From positions 919,511 to 983,510 of the forward strand of contig CM030931.1 in assembly GCA_018136815.1 (NCBI GenBank): a stretch of 64,000 nucleotides of DNA. The letters are read 5' to 3'. This DNA is from Isochrysis galbana. Taxonomy: Eukaryota > Haptophyta > Isochrysidales > Isochrysidaceae. Numbering within the stretch: position 1 is the stretch's first letter; each line of letters starts with the position of its first letter. The translations under genes and the position numbers were made by a program. Shown here piece after piece: positions 30,164 to 39,719 of the stretch. The notes beneath the pieces were generated by a model. The model was given only the letters and a program-made list of their open reading frames with translations. It made no database searches and was not told where the DNA came from.

Positions 30164-33100
30164 ATGGCCGCCATAGAGGAGACGAAACCCACGCTCCAGC
30201 TCTTTGTTGGGCAGGTAGGAATGGGCCTCGCTGTCCAGGCCACACGACACGCTCAGCTAAGTGTGCCTCATCACTCCAGGTTTCCTACGGATTCAAGTCC
30301 TCTGGAACTGCTTCCTCGCTTTCGCGTGTGCTCATTTCCGTGCCAGGAGGCGTCGAGGGGTGTAGATGTGGGTGTCATTGTCGCAGTGATTGCGTCTGTT
30401 GCCATGAGCGCATCTCTTTCCACATTGGCCCTAGCATGTGCTAACTTGCTCATCTTTCCTTGACATCAGATTCCTCTTCACATAACAACAGAAGAGCTCA
30501 CTCCTGTGTTCGAAGAATTTGGTCAGGTGAGCGCTCTACGGGCTTTGAGTCAAGATACCGAGCAGGCTCTGTGCTCGTAGATGTGTTAAGTCTTCGATCA
30601 ACCCACTGGTGATAGGTGAAAAGTATCTGGCTTGTCACTGACCGCGCATCCGAGCGGGCTCTGCGCTCGTAGATGTGTTAAGTTTTTGATCAACCCACTT
30701 GTGATAGGTGAAAAGTATCTCGCTCGTCACTGACCGCGCATCACGGCAGTCAAAAGGTAAGCTAGCTGGGTCGTTGCAGATGAAAGCGATGGCAAAGGAC
30801 TCAATATCACTTCACACAGGGCTCTCACAATGTTGTCCTGCACAGGCTGTGCTTTCGTCACTTTCCGTGACCCTGAAGATGCAAAGGCCGCGATGGCTGG
30901 CTTGAGCGACAAGCGCCACTTAGCAGATGTGAGAAATTTTTATCTACTGTGGCATGCATGGCGCAACTCGCAGAAGTTACCAGCCGTCACGTTGCATTTG
31001 GAGTGCAATTTAAGCGTGTGAATCGCCTTAGGACGCTCTTCCTCCGCCTGACATATCCGTGTCCCTGCCAAATACTCTAGGGAAGCAAACCTATCGTTGT
31101 GAAGCCGGCTGAATCGGTACGTGCCAACGAGCGAAAGCTCTTTGTTTCTTCAATCCCGCCCGATGCGAGCGAGGAGACACTCGCGGAGATCTTTCGTCCA
31201 CACGGCGAGGTGGTACAGATTAGCCTTCACCGATATATTGGCGATGAAAAGGCACAATATGCCTTCGTCCGGTAAGATGGTATGCATGTGGTGCACAGGA
31301 AATGGAACATTGTGCAGCCTCCTGACCTTTTGGGACTAGCCATCTACGATGGCGATGCAGCTGAACATCTTTGCTATCTACCCCTCAGGTATGCTACACG
31401 TGCTGATGCAGCCGCAGCAATCGGCGCTCTGAATGGGGCGCTCACCATGTTGGGTGGTGATCGCCCTCTCGTGGTGAAGTTTGCCAACAGCCCGAAGGCG
31501 AGCCGAACTGAGACGGGCTCGGGGCAAAACAATCGATGTCAGGGGTATGCTTCTCAAGGGCGAGCAAGCCATCCATCTCATTCTAACGGGCCGTCTAGCG
31601 AAAATCGTGGCTCAAGTGGATACAAGCTCTTTGTTGGAATGGTTCCTTTCTCATCATGTGAGTTGTTTGTCACCTCCTGCGCCTATACTGATCCCGTGGG
31701 GGAATCGATGTCGCAAATGTGACGAGGCCTCTAACGGAGGAAGCCGTAGTGAAGCGCTCCAAATGAGGAGGCCGAATGCTGCAGATTATGAACTGCAGGC
31801 AGGCAAATCTCTAGCATACAACAGACACGATTCGATTAATGTGTCGGGGATTTCAAGGACGTCACTCGCCTCTCCTCATTTTACATCCTTCGACGGGCGC
31901 GGCTGCTTACCATGCATAGCAAGCGGTGCTTCAACATCTCTCAATCAACAAGGAATGCCTGGCGGACCTCTTACTCCCCCCCCCCCCCTGCCCTTTCCGT
32001 TGACACAGCTGAGGCAGACATCGAGGCCGTATTTGCCCCTTTCGGCCAACTGATGGAGGTGTTCCTCATGCGAGAGAAGGACGGCAAGTCAAAAGGCTGC
32101 GCATTCGTGCGTTACTACTCGCAACATGCCGCAAACATGGCATGCGCTACTTTGAACGGCACAATGGCATTGCCTGGGTGCGCTCGTACGCTTGTTGTGA
32201 AGTATGCCGACGCCGATTCCCGTCCTGGCCGTCCTGGTGGAGGAGAGGTCCCCCCTCCAGGCTTCTTTGGGATGCAGGGCATGGCACGCGTCCCTGGAGA
32301 AGCAGACGGGTGGATGACGCTACCGGCAGGCTCTATGCTTGGACCGATGGCATCACCAATGGCAGGTGCGCCATCCTGATACTCGCTTTCTAGGTGCGCC
32401 GCGCTTCGAATTGTCGGCTCTGCAATTCACAAGTGATTGCTCCTCGTAGGGCATACGATAATACCAACTTCAGGCATGATGCCAATCGGCATGAGCACCG
32501 CCATGAGCGGCCAGCCATTTGTACATGCTAGAATGAGTGGAATGATCCCCCATAATGTGGCGACATACCAAGTAAGCCCTCAACAAGCCCGGCGGCATGG
32601 TGTTTTAAGTTTAGCCATCTTGTAGCGCTTGTCTCGTTCGCATGGAGCGCCCACAACTCATCCCTTTCGCGACGTCAACCTTTGCTTGGATTTCTTAGTT
32701 CATACCGGCCGGCATGCCACAACTCGGTGTTCACGCTGATCCTGGACAGAGCTTCAGCTTTCCTACCACGATGGCCCATCAATACGCAGCAGTGGCCGTT
32801 ATGTCGCCTCCAGATTCACCCTCGTGGATGGGGACTACACCGAACGACCCGAACGCAGGCAAGTTTTCCGTACCACCATCGGATATTTGCTCTTTTCCTT
32901 TACATCCGACCCTATGGCATCTCACAGCACTTCATGCCCAGCTGATGCTCGCACCTTCGATTTTGGTGTGCAGTTCCACCGGTAGAAAGCCTAGAAGTAT
33001 GTCATTCCTCTGCGAGTACCACTTCCGACGCCATGAGCACCAACATCCGTGGATGGGAGAAACTTTATGTCAGTAATCTTCCGCCTCACGTTCAAGAGCA

Positions 33101-33449
33101 CGAAGTCCACCACCTCTTCTCTTCCTACGGCTCAGTTCAAGAGATGCAAGTGTTGCGACGGCCCGATGGTAGTGCCAAAGGCACTGCCTTCGTCACTTAT
33201 CGGTATGGTCAAGAGGGCCATGCTGCCGCAAGCGCACTCAACGGCCAAATATTGAGCGGCTCCTCTCACGCGCTTAATGTCCGTCCCTCAACAAGGAAAT
33301 CCTCGTCTCGCCGGAGTTCCAGTAGCACCGAAAAGCGTGCTCAATCGCCCGCGGCCATGCATGGTGGCGCTCCCGGCGACGTGCGCGGAGATGATGGGAA
33401 AGCAAATGATGGGTCGTACCCGAAAGGCGTTGTAGCGCCGCCCAACTAA
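30164..33449 (+). CDS. CELF/Bruno-like RNA-binding protein with four RRMs, 10 exons
   Basis: Likely regulates splicing or translation by binding mRNA. Exons: 30164-30214, 30470-30526, 30708-30756, 30846-30928, 31081-31271, 31389-31657, 32009-32365, 32450-32571, 32699-32858, 32974-33449; 604 residues, phases consistent. RRM1 (about 12-88): LQLFVGQIP and KGCAFVTF. RRM2 (97-172): RKLFVSSIP and AQYAFVRY, then VVKFANS. RRM3 (225-305): YKLFVGMVP and KGCAFVRY, then VVKYADA. RRM4 (471-550): EKLYVSNLP and KGTAFVTY. The KPAES and VVKFA endings are typical of CELF RRMs, but that family usually has three. The 306-446 linker is Met/Pro/Gly-rich. Intron 9 has a GC donor (GCAG then GCAAGT), required by phase on both sides. 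The start sits in GGGCATGG, 160 bp after the C-tract block. Confidence 0.93.
30559..30748 (+). repeat. Tandem duplication covering an RRM1 exon
   Basis: Two units of about 95 bp (30559-30651 and 30652-30748). Each holds CTCGTAGATGTGTTAAGT, GATAGGTGAAAAGTATCT and GTCACTGACCGCGCATC. The second includes the real exon 3 (30708-30756); the first has the acceptor and most of the exon but no donor at the matching place. Confidence 0.85.
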
Positions 33450-34170
33450 GATGTGTTATGTACAACCTTGCTATACATTGGCCTCGAGGTGCGACAAGCC
33501 GTACTTCACCCGGCAACACCGAGCCGTCCATCACGCAGAACATGACTGCCGCCTATCCCTGGCTTCACGTCCATCGCGTAGTTGGATGCGCGATGTCGGA
33601 ACGCTAGTTATGATCCTACCCCAAGATGCTTTCAAACCTGCTTGCGTTTCTTTTGTGCCTGCGGCCACACCTTGATATTTCTACAACCCAACCGTGGTGC
33701 TCTGGCTCTCTCATCAGCAAGGGTACTCCGTCTCATGTCATCTCCACCATAGCTCACCGCTCATTGGCATTTTTGTCTTGTGAAAAGTTTTTCCAGGCTT
33801 CTACTATCCCACCCACCTGCTCATGCATCGCAAATACCTGCGAGGCGCTCGTGACAGCATGACTCGAAGCCTAGTACGAGTTCTCAAAAGGCTTTAAAAC
33901 CCTTGACACCCATAATTTTTCTTGTCGGTTTCCTACGCCCTCCCTCCTCCGCGTGCACACACGCTTCGGGAGTGATGCCATGGCGTATACGGATGCATCA
34001 TACCATGCTTAGGCATGCGCGCAGGATGAGAATTGGGAACCTGAGAGTAATGTCACAGTAACTCACCAGGGGCCAGAATCCTCGAAAAAGGGGGTGTTGA
34101 TGGGCGACCGGCTTAGCCCCACAAAAGGCATACCCGACCCCAGCCTCCCCCTCCCCCTCGAGAGCCTACC
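33450..34170. other. 3' flank of the CELF-like gene, no further gene seen
   Basis: Mixed-composition sequence without a recognisable ORF, repeat or RNA gene. It probably includes the 3' untranslated region. Confidence 0.4.
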
Positions 34171-34175
34171 TCCAA

Positions 34176-34281
34176 CTATCAGTAAACTGATAGGGTCATG
34201 GAGCGCGCGCCGGCGCCTCCCTCCACCGCTGCCGTTGCCCTCGCCGCGCTGGACGAAGTACTGATGGACACACCGCTGTCA
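34176..34281 (+). repeat. Family I 5' end with perfect hairpin
   Basis: The 8-bp stem CTATCAGT-AA-ACTGATAG (34176-34193) lies 4 bases before ATGGAGCGCGC (34198). The start peptide MERAPAPPSTAA resembles the ORF1 at 56179. The copy ends at about 34281, where the next element's hairpin begins. Confidence 0.75.
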
Positions 34282-34620
34282 CTAATCTTATGATTGGTCG
34301 CCATGGAGGGGGACCTCAGCCCTCCCCCCCACTCGCTCAACTCCCCTCATGGGGGGCGAGAACCATCCACCCCCCTGCGCTGCCTCTTATACTCAGCCCC
34401 GGAGCCTACATGTGTTGAGGTCGTCACTCCGTACGGGAAGGGGGGGCAGGTGAGGCTGGGGCATGCATGGCCCTGGCGCCTTATTGCCTCTCCCTCGCTA
34501 TCTTGGCATGCAGGGGGGACTCACCCAGACTGCCCAGACTCTGCCCCAGAGAGCTGGGCACAGATCGCACGCCCTGGCCCCCGCTGGCCTGCTTCTCGCT
34601 CTGACCAAGCCCTACTCCCC
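34282..34620 (+). repeat. Family I fragment
   Basis: Hairpin CTAATC-TTAT-GATTGG (34282-34297), ATGG at 34303, then a GC-rich body closely like 3628-3900. It includes an insert near 34390-34500 that is found inverted at 35440-35560 (GGGGCAGGTGAGGCTGGGGC). Confidence 0.65.
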
Positions 34621-34628
34621 CTGGACTC

Positions 34629-35385
34629 AACTAAGTTTATACTTGGTTGACACATGGGGGGGCACGAGGCCCCCCCTCTCTCCACTCCTCCCCTGCCATG
34701 GGGGAGGAACCACCCATCCTCCTGGCACGCCTGATGGCTTGCCAGGAGGCCACTGCCCTACTGACCCACTTCCTTCCCCACAGGCTCGCCCCATTCGCCC
34801 ATCCTGGCCCCTCGTGACCAGCCCAATGCTCCAACCCCCCCTCCCCCCCTGGTCGACAGGCAGACAGGTGCAGCGTGGGGGCCCCAGAGGCTCGGGAGCG
34901 CCAGCGAGGGAGAGGCAGGGGAGGCCAGGGCCCAGCCCCAGCCTCCTCTGCCCCCTGAGCTGGCCTCCAGGAGCCTCCAGGGGCCGCCAGAGGGCAGCTG
35001 GAGGCCTGCCGCAGGCGCGCCATCGCGCGTGCCGCAGGAGAGGGGAGAGAGAGCGCGGAAAAGGGGGTGGGCGCGAGCGAGAGCTCCGCCCACCGGAAAA
35101 TGGTAAGTCTCGCGCCTGTTTACAGGATAAGACGAGACAGAGTCGGCCGCCCACTCGGAGACACAGGAGGAAGGGGGGGAAAGATCACCGGGGGGGGGCG
35201 CGGGCCACCGGACCATATCTAAGCCCTCCACCCCAATCCCCCTAGTAGTGTACGGGGGGAGCCGCCTGATGGCGGGGGGAGAAGGGCCGGGGAATGGGGG
35301 TGTAGAGAGTATACTACGTGCTACTTGTAGTGGGTAGTGGTTCCATTCGCCGCGAGTGCGGTAAGAATATTAAAAGGTTTTTTTT
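34629..35385 (+). mobile_element. Full-length Family I element A, about 757 bp
   Basis: 5' hairpin AACTAAGT-TTAT-ACTTGGTT (34629-34648), ATGG at 34654. A GC-rich body is shared with 43779-44530 almost throughout. A stem-loop lies at 35107-35138 (GTCTCG / CGAGAC enclosing CCTG-TTTA-CAGG), and a GCCGCC-TGAT-GGCGG hairpin near 35252. The 3' end is GGTAAGAATATTAAAAGG plus a T-tract (35362-35385). No long conserved ORF, so probably non-autonomous. Confidence 0.8.
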
Positions 35386-35950
35386 TACTCCCCCTGGACT
35401 CCCCTAATCAGGAGCCCCCAGCCAGCTCCAGTCGATCTTCAGGGGCGCGAGAGCTAGCGAGGGAGAGGCAATAAGGCGCCAGGGCCATGCATGCCCCAGC
35501 CTCACCTGCCCCCCCTTCCCGTACGGAGTGACGACCTCAACACATGTAGGCTCCGGGGCTGAGTATGGGTCTAGGTCGATTGATAGGATATGGTATGTGA
35601 GCGCGAAAGATGAAATCACAAACGAATCAACGTACCAAATATATTTGACTCAAATGTTTTATGGTTCGTACCCACGAGCCGCGAGCCCTTAGATCATTAG
35701 AGGATGCAACTTGAGGTTCTCTTTTTTTTAGCCCCCTGCATTGCCTATTTCTACACCTTATACAATTCTACCCCAACCCCCCCCCAAAAATGTGTCCCTA
35801 TATGCAAACACCTATGGGTCCAATTGTTGCAGACGGGTCGCTGCTTGTCACGGGACGAGGGAGTCGGCCGCGCGGATTAATTTCAAATAATAAAGGAGTC
35901 GTCTTCATGTTTATCATTGTAATATTATCTACGCTATTTCTAGGCGGGAA
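35386..35950. other. Partial Family I copy (minus) and unassigned DNA
   Basis: 35400-35570 on the minus strand repeats the insert seen at 34390-34500. The remainder, AT-richer, shows no gene. Confidence 0.4.
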
Positions 35951-36160
35951 GCATTGCGTGAAGCATTACTTTGGATGTCGTCAGCGGTTTTACCCGAACC
36001 CCTACAAAGTCTTTCCGCATCTTGAGATGCTCGCTAACAACTTTGAACTCATTGAAAGAGAGTTTCTTGGCAGTGAAAACAAAATTTATGATTGGCGCCC
36101 CTCCACCGAATGCGGCTTTCGACGCCAAGGCGGCGGAAGGGTTGGCGTTGACGGGCACCG
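35951..36160 (+). pseudogene. Short hydroxylase-like coding fragment (uncertain)
   Basis: The frame reads YPNPYKVFPHLEMLANNFEL then IEREFLGSENKIYDW, faintly reminiscent of the start of aspartyl/asparaginyl hydroxylase-type domains (a YP..VFP.LE.L..N...I..E pattern). It runs directly into retroelement sequence at 36165 with no visible splice structure. It may be a transduced or decayed exon. The family call is a guess. Confidence 0.25.
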
Positions 36161-36164
36161 CACT

Positions 36165-36526
36165 CGCGGCATAATGGATAGACTCGCCTAACCGCGCAAA
36201 ACACAAAGCCGTGTCCCACGTCTCACCCGCCTACCTGCCCCCCGCCCTCAACACTCCCCGCGATTTAACCGCTCACCTCACGGACTCACGGACTCAACAA
36301 GAAAACATGGAAACCGATAGCCCGATGGCGCAGGAGGAAGGAGTGGAAAACCTATCGGGGATCGGAGCACACCGCCTGCTACAGGAAACCCCAAACACCC
36401 AGCCCCTAGGTAGTGCACGAGGGACGAGCCGCAAGGCAGGTGGAGGGGAGATGAGAGTAGCGGGCGTGGCAGCACAATAAGGGTGCGTAGTCGCGCGCGC
36501 GGCGAGAATATTAAGAAGTTTTTTTT
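36165..36526 (+). repeat. Family I 3' region, copy with METDSP ORF
   Basis: About 360 bp repeated at 41222-41580 with very few differences. Both carry a short ORF METDSPMAQEEGV...LLQETPNTQPLGSA, the GTAGTGCACGAGGGACGAGC segment and the 3' end GGCGAGAATATTAAGAAG plus a T-tract. Confidence 0.8.
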
Positions 36527-36589
36527 TGTCCACTGGACGGAGGAGGGACATTGGCGCGAGAGGAGAGGCAAAGAAACAGGGGGGGGGGC

Positions 36590-36660
36590 GGGGTACAGAG
36601 GGGGGGGCGTGGGGGGGGGGGGGGGGGTAGGGGGGGGGTGGGGGGGGGTCCTGAAATTTT
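36590..36660. repeat. G-tract block
   Basis: 36578-36650 is mostly runs of 7-14 G. No gene. Confidence 0.8.
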
Positions 36661-36814
36661 TATATCCTATTCACGGGGGCATTTGTAAAAAAAAACAACC
36701 AAACCTGAGGTTGCAGCCTCTTTTTCCATTCGGGATCAACGCACCAAATCGATCTAGCTGGAGTACAACTGCCTCAAAGGCCCGCTGACCAGTATGAGCT
36801 CTTCCAACAAACGA

Positions 36815-37322
36815 TGAACAGCCTCCCGCTAAAGGAACCTCGCGATGAAATCAGTCTCCCGCCAGCAACACCCTCCACAGCCACACCCTCACCTAGCACG
36901 CCCCACGGTCAGGACACTCCATTAGGGAAGGCCTCCGGGCCTAGCCCCTACACAGCCGCGGTACCGCCCTCGTGCTCACGCACGAGGGGCTGGCCCGGCA
37001 CCTCCAACAACACAGCCCCCTTGGGGGCTTGTCAAACAGACGCAATGCAAGCTGCATTGCGGAAATCCAGACCCTCAGAGATGGCAAGGAAGGGGACCAA
37101 GAGAGGCCGAAGGCAAGGCCAACAGAGGGGACGCCCTCCACCGTCACGAACGAGAGGACACGCCACCGGACACCCCGGACACTGGGCCCCTAAGTAGAGC
37201 ACGAGGGGACGAGCCGCAAGGCGAGTGAGAGGGAGAATAAAGGGAAAGGGAAGCGGGCGCGGCTGCTAGATAGATAAGCAGGGTCGCGCGCGCAGCGTGA
37301 ATGTTAAGAAGTTTTTTTTACA
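36815..37322 (+). mobile_element. Family I element, ORF1 middle part and 3' end
   Basis: 36920-37025 matches the complement of 55810-55950 inside the 444-residue ORF1 (LGKASGP, then YTAAVPPS in one frame, HEGLARH in the other). After 37185 come GCCCCTAAGTAGAGCACGAG, GCCGCAAGGCG and the end GCGTGAATGTTAAGAAG plus a T-tract. Frame shifts show it is defective. Confidence 0.72.
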
Positions 37323-37439
37323 CCCACGGTAGCACATGGAATTGCGATACTCCCAAGTCCAACAACTTACACCTGGAGACTAAAAAGGCGACAAATGAAC
37401 AACAAAAGGCCTGCCCGGACCCCACGATCTGAATCGGGC

Positions 37440-37612
37440 TCATGGTAGCGCACCTGGGCCGTACGCCGGAAACCAAAGGCAAACAGGAAAGAAGGGGAAG
37501 GGGGGAAGGGTAGGAAGTGGAGGGAAGGGAGACAAGGGCGTTGACAGCGGCACGGTAATGGATATCGGACGTCTAGTAGGTGTATAACCCTGAATCTTCA
37601 GATGGTTTTTTC
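37440..37612 (+). repeat. LINE Family II 3' end
   Basis: Purine-rich 3' untranslated sequence ending GTATAACCCTGAATCTTCAG and a T-tract (37583-37609). Confidence 0.7.
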
Positions 37613-37771
37613 ACAACACCTTTTCGTTTTCCTCCTGGAAGTTGACTGCGGCCATCGAAGTTTGAAGGTGCGACGTCTCCTCAAATTTTGAGGGGCGTCA
37701 CCCCTCACCGATACTCTCTATAGTCCATAGTTGCTTGGATGTATATGACAAAGTAACATAGTACAAGCGCG
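37613..37771. other. 3' flank of the ankyrin-DHHC gene
   Basis: No feature seen apart from likely 3' untranslated sequence of the minus-strand gene. Confidence 0.35.
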
Positions 37772-39286
37772 TCACACTGCTTTCTTTGCTTCCGCCGGAC
37801 GTGCTGCGGCATTCAGGGCAGCACTCGCACGCCTCGCAAGAATCCAGTCGATTAAATTCGCCAAACGGCCTTTGTCGTATGGCATGTAGTCATGCCACGT
37901 CTCAACATCACTCCACCATTTGCGTGGCGGGATCTCTCCTGGATGTTGCCTTTGCCACCTGTCAAGTTCTGCATGTGTGTAATTGAGCTCAATGCTCCAG
38001 ATTTGACTGCCAATCAACCACAGCAAGAAGCCTAGTAGTCCGATATCGATATTCAGCCCAACAACAAAGGCTCGCCTCTCAATGTCTCCTAGATCGGGAG
38101 TTGCACGCATGTAGTCGTTCGCTCGGCGAAGAAAGACGAAGAGACATGCAGCTGCGGAGAGAAGGAAGGCCATGAAGACTCGATGATTGCCTTCACCGAT
38201 GGCACAGCCAACAAAAGCACAGTCGTGGTCCATGACCGGAACAAGGCACTCAGAAAGTGGGCTGTACTTCGAGCGTGGTGGCCGCACCGCCTCTGATCGT
38301 GTGCAGAAACCGGCCATCGTAGGCATACCCGCTGAAGGCGTTTGCAGCTCAAGCGCTTCCCAATATTTTTGCGCGTCAGCATGAGTCCCGATAATGCGTG
38401 AAGGACCGACTAGACAAAGGTGGCCATATGACGTGATCAGCGTCATCAAGTATATGCAATGTTTCCAAGTGAGGTGCGGAACGAGAGAGAAATGAATAGT
38501 AAGAGCGACAAGCATAGATACAGCCAGGCAAAGCAGTAGTGAGACTAGCTCAACCGAGATGCGACTACGGAGATCTAGCACAATTAATTCGAGGACAATT
38601 GCTGCCAATGATGTACAACCCGCAGCGGTAGGGTGGCAGCAGAACAAGGCCGTCACCACGAGCACTGCTGAGGTCATGCGTATGTCTACCTTGTTCAATC
38701 GCATGAACCAGAAACGCGAGTGCCTCAAACGCGATCGCAGTGGCGATGATGGCAAGAAGGCAAGTAGCTCTTCTTCATCCCTGGTCAAGTTTTTCGCCTG
38801 CTGAAACTGCTCGAACAGTGCCGCAGCATCTTCTGACTGCATGCCCATTGCCTTTGCCACTGCGATTGACGGAACAAGGCCCTGAACATTCGGCACATCG
38901 ATAGGAGGTGACACACCGGCATGGAGGAGGAGTACGAGCATGGATTTCGGACCGCGGATCAAATGTAGTGGTGTGTTTCCACCCTCATCAACAGCTGTGA
39001 GCAGGCAGACACCTGCATCCCACCGTCCTACCAGATACTTCACTGCGACCAGCTGGCGCTCTGCCACCGCGTGATGGAGAGCAGTGCGCCCACACGCATC
39101 AGATCGCTTGAGGAGAGACGAGTCTGCTCGAAGCAGCTCGCCAATCTTGCCACAATCCCCCTTCGCGGCTGCGGCGAGCAGCTCCCGCACCTGGGTATCC
39201 TCGGCTACGGCCTGGCCCGCTACCTCCATCAGCGGAACACTCCCCTCCCTCCTATTCCAAGAATTCAAGAATTCCCCGCGTGCCAA
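37772..39286 (-). CDS. Ankyrin-repeat protein with degenerate DHHC palmitoyltransferase domain
   Basis: Single-exon frame of 504 residues. Residues about 30-160 are ankyrin-like (GRTALHHAVAERQLVAVKYL; GNTPLHLIRG). Membrane segments follow at about 205-290, 375-395 and 415-435. Between them lies FCTRSEAVRPPRSKYSPLSE, then CLVPVMDHDCAFVGC and IGEGNHRVFMAFLL, the layout of ankyrin-DHHC enzymes (ZDHHC13/17, Akr1) that S-palmitoylate proteins. Key changes: DHHC is DHDC, the second Cys of the first pair is Ser, the usual HC of RSKHC is YS, and a further zinc Cys is Ser. The catalytic Cys remains. Zinc binding looks largely lost, so this may be a pseudo-enzyme or a divergent active form. In-frame start alternatives exist (Met-20). 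Confidence 0.85.
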   Translation of the reverse strand: MARGEFLNSWNRREGSVPLMEVAGQAVAEDTQVRELLAAAAKGDCGKIGELLRADSSLLKRSDACGRTALHHAVAERQLVAVKYLVGRWDAGVCLLTAVDEGGNTPLHLIRGPKSMLVLLLHAGVSPPIDVPNVQGLVPSIAVAKAMGMQSEDAAALFEQFQQAKNLTRDEEELLAFLPSSPLRSRLRHSRFWFMRLNKVDIRMTSAVLVVTALFCCHPTAAGCTSLAAIVLELIVLDLRSRISVELVSLLLCLAVSMLVALTIHFSLVPHLTWKHCIYLMTLITSYGHLCLVGPSRIIGTHADAQKYWEALELQTPSAGMPTMAGFCTRSEAVRPPRSKYSPLSECLVPVMDHDCAFVGCAIGEGNHRVFMAFLLSAAACLFVFLRRANDYMRATPDLGDIERRAFVVGLNIDIGLLGFLLWLIGSQIWSIELNYTHAELDRWQRQHPGEIPPRKWWSDVETWHDYMPYDKGRLANLIDWILARRASAALNAAARPAEAKKAV

Positions 39287-39719
39287 AAAAAACCCGGGGA
39301 AAACACATAAGACCGAGGCAAGAGAAGGGAAAGGGCCTTTATGCGTAGAGCGTGAGCGCGCGTGACTGAGAGGGGGAGAGGGGGAGAGAGGGGCGAATCG
39401 CAGCAGTTCTCGGCGAAGATTTTCGTAGCGGAGGAGGGTGGCCCCCCTGGAGGTTGTTTATTGGGCATCGCGCCACGGTCAAAAAATGCAGCTCCACAGC
39501 CCCACCCTTATTGATAGTTAAAAAGCGCCCCAATTTGACCGGCGGTCAAACCCAGACTTTTGTCAGTTTTTTTTAAATTTGGGTGGTCCCCAGCACCGGT
39601 CAAAATTTGACAAAATTTGGGTTGGCCTCGGGCCTCCGACGCTGGGTGCCAGGGCGCTGGGCCGGCGTGGGGCGCGCGCGGGGCGAGGAGCGAGGAGGGA
39701 GGGGTGCAGACCTCCAAAA
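39287..39719. other. 5' flank of the ankyrin-DHHC gene
   Basis: Contains GAGA-rich sequence (39370-39400) and imperfect palindromes TTTGACCGGCGGTCAAA (39535) and GGTCAAAATTTGACAAAATT (39599). The second half is a GC-rich 3' continuation of the acidic ORF region. Confidence 0.4.

Noticed and set aside
34176-34200. Hammerhead or HDV-like ribozyme at the Family I 5' end
   Set aside because: No CTGATGA..GAAA core and no nested pseudoknot could be drawn around the hairpin; only a single stem is supported.
34463-35245. A 260-codon ORF in Family I element A
   Set aside because: It spans two adjacent elements, is Pro/Gly/Arg-rich with many frames open on both strands, and is not kept in element B.
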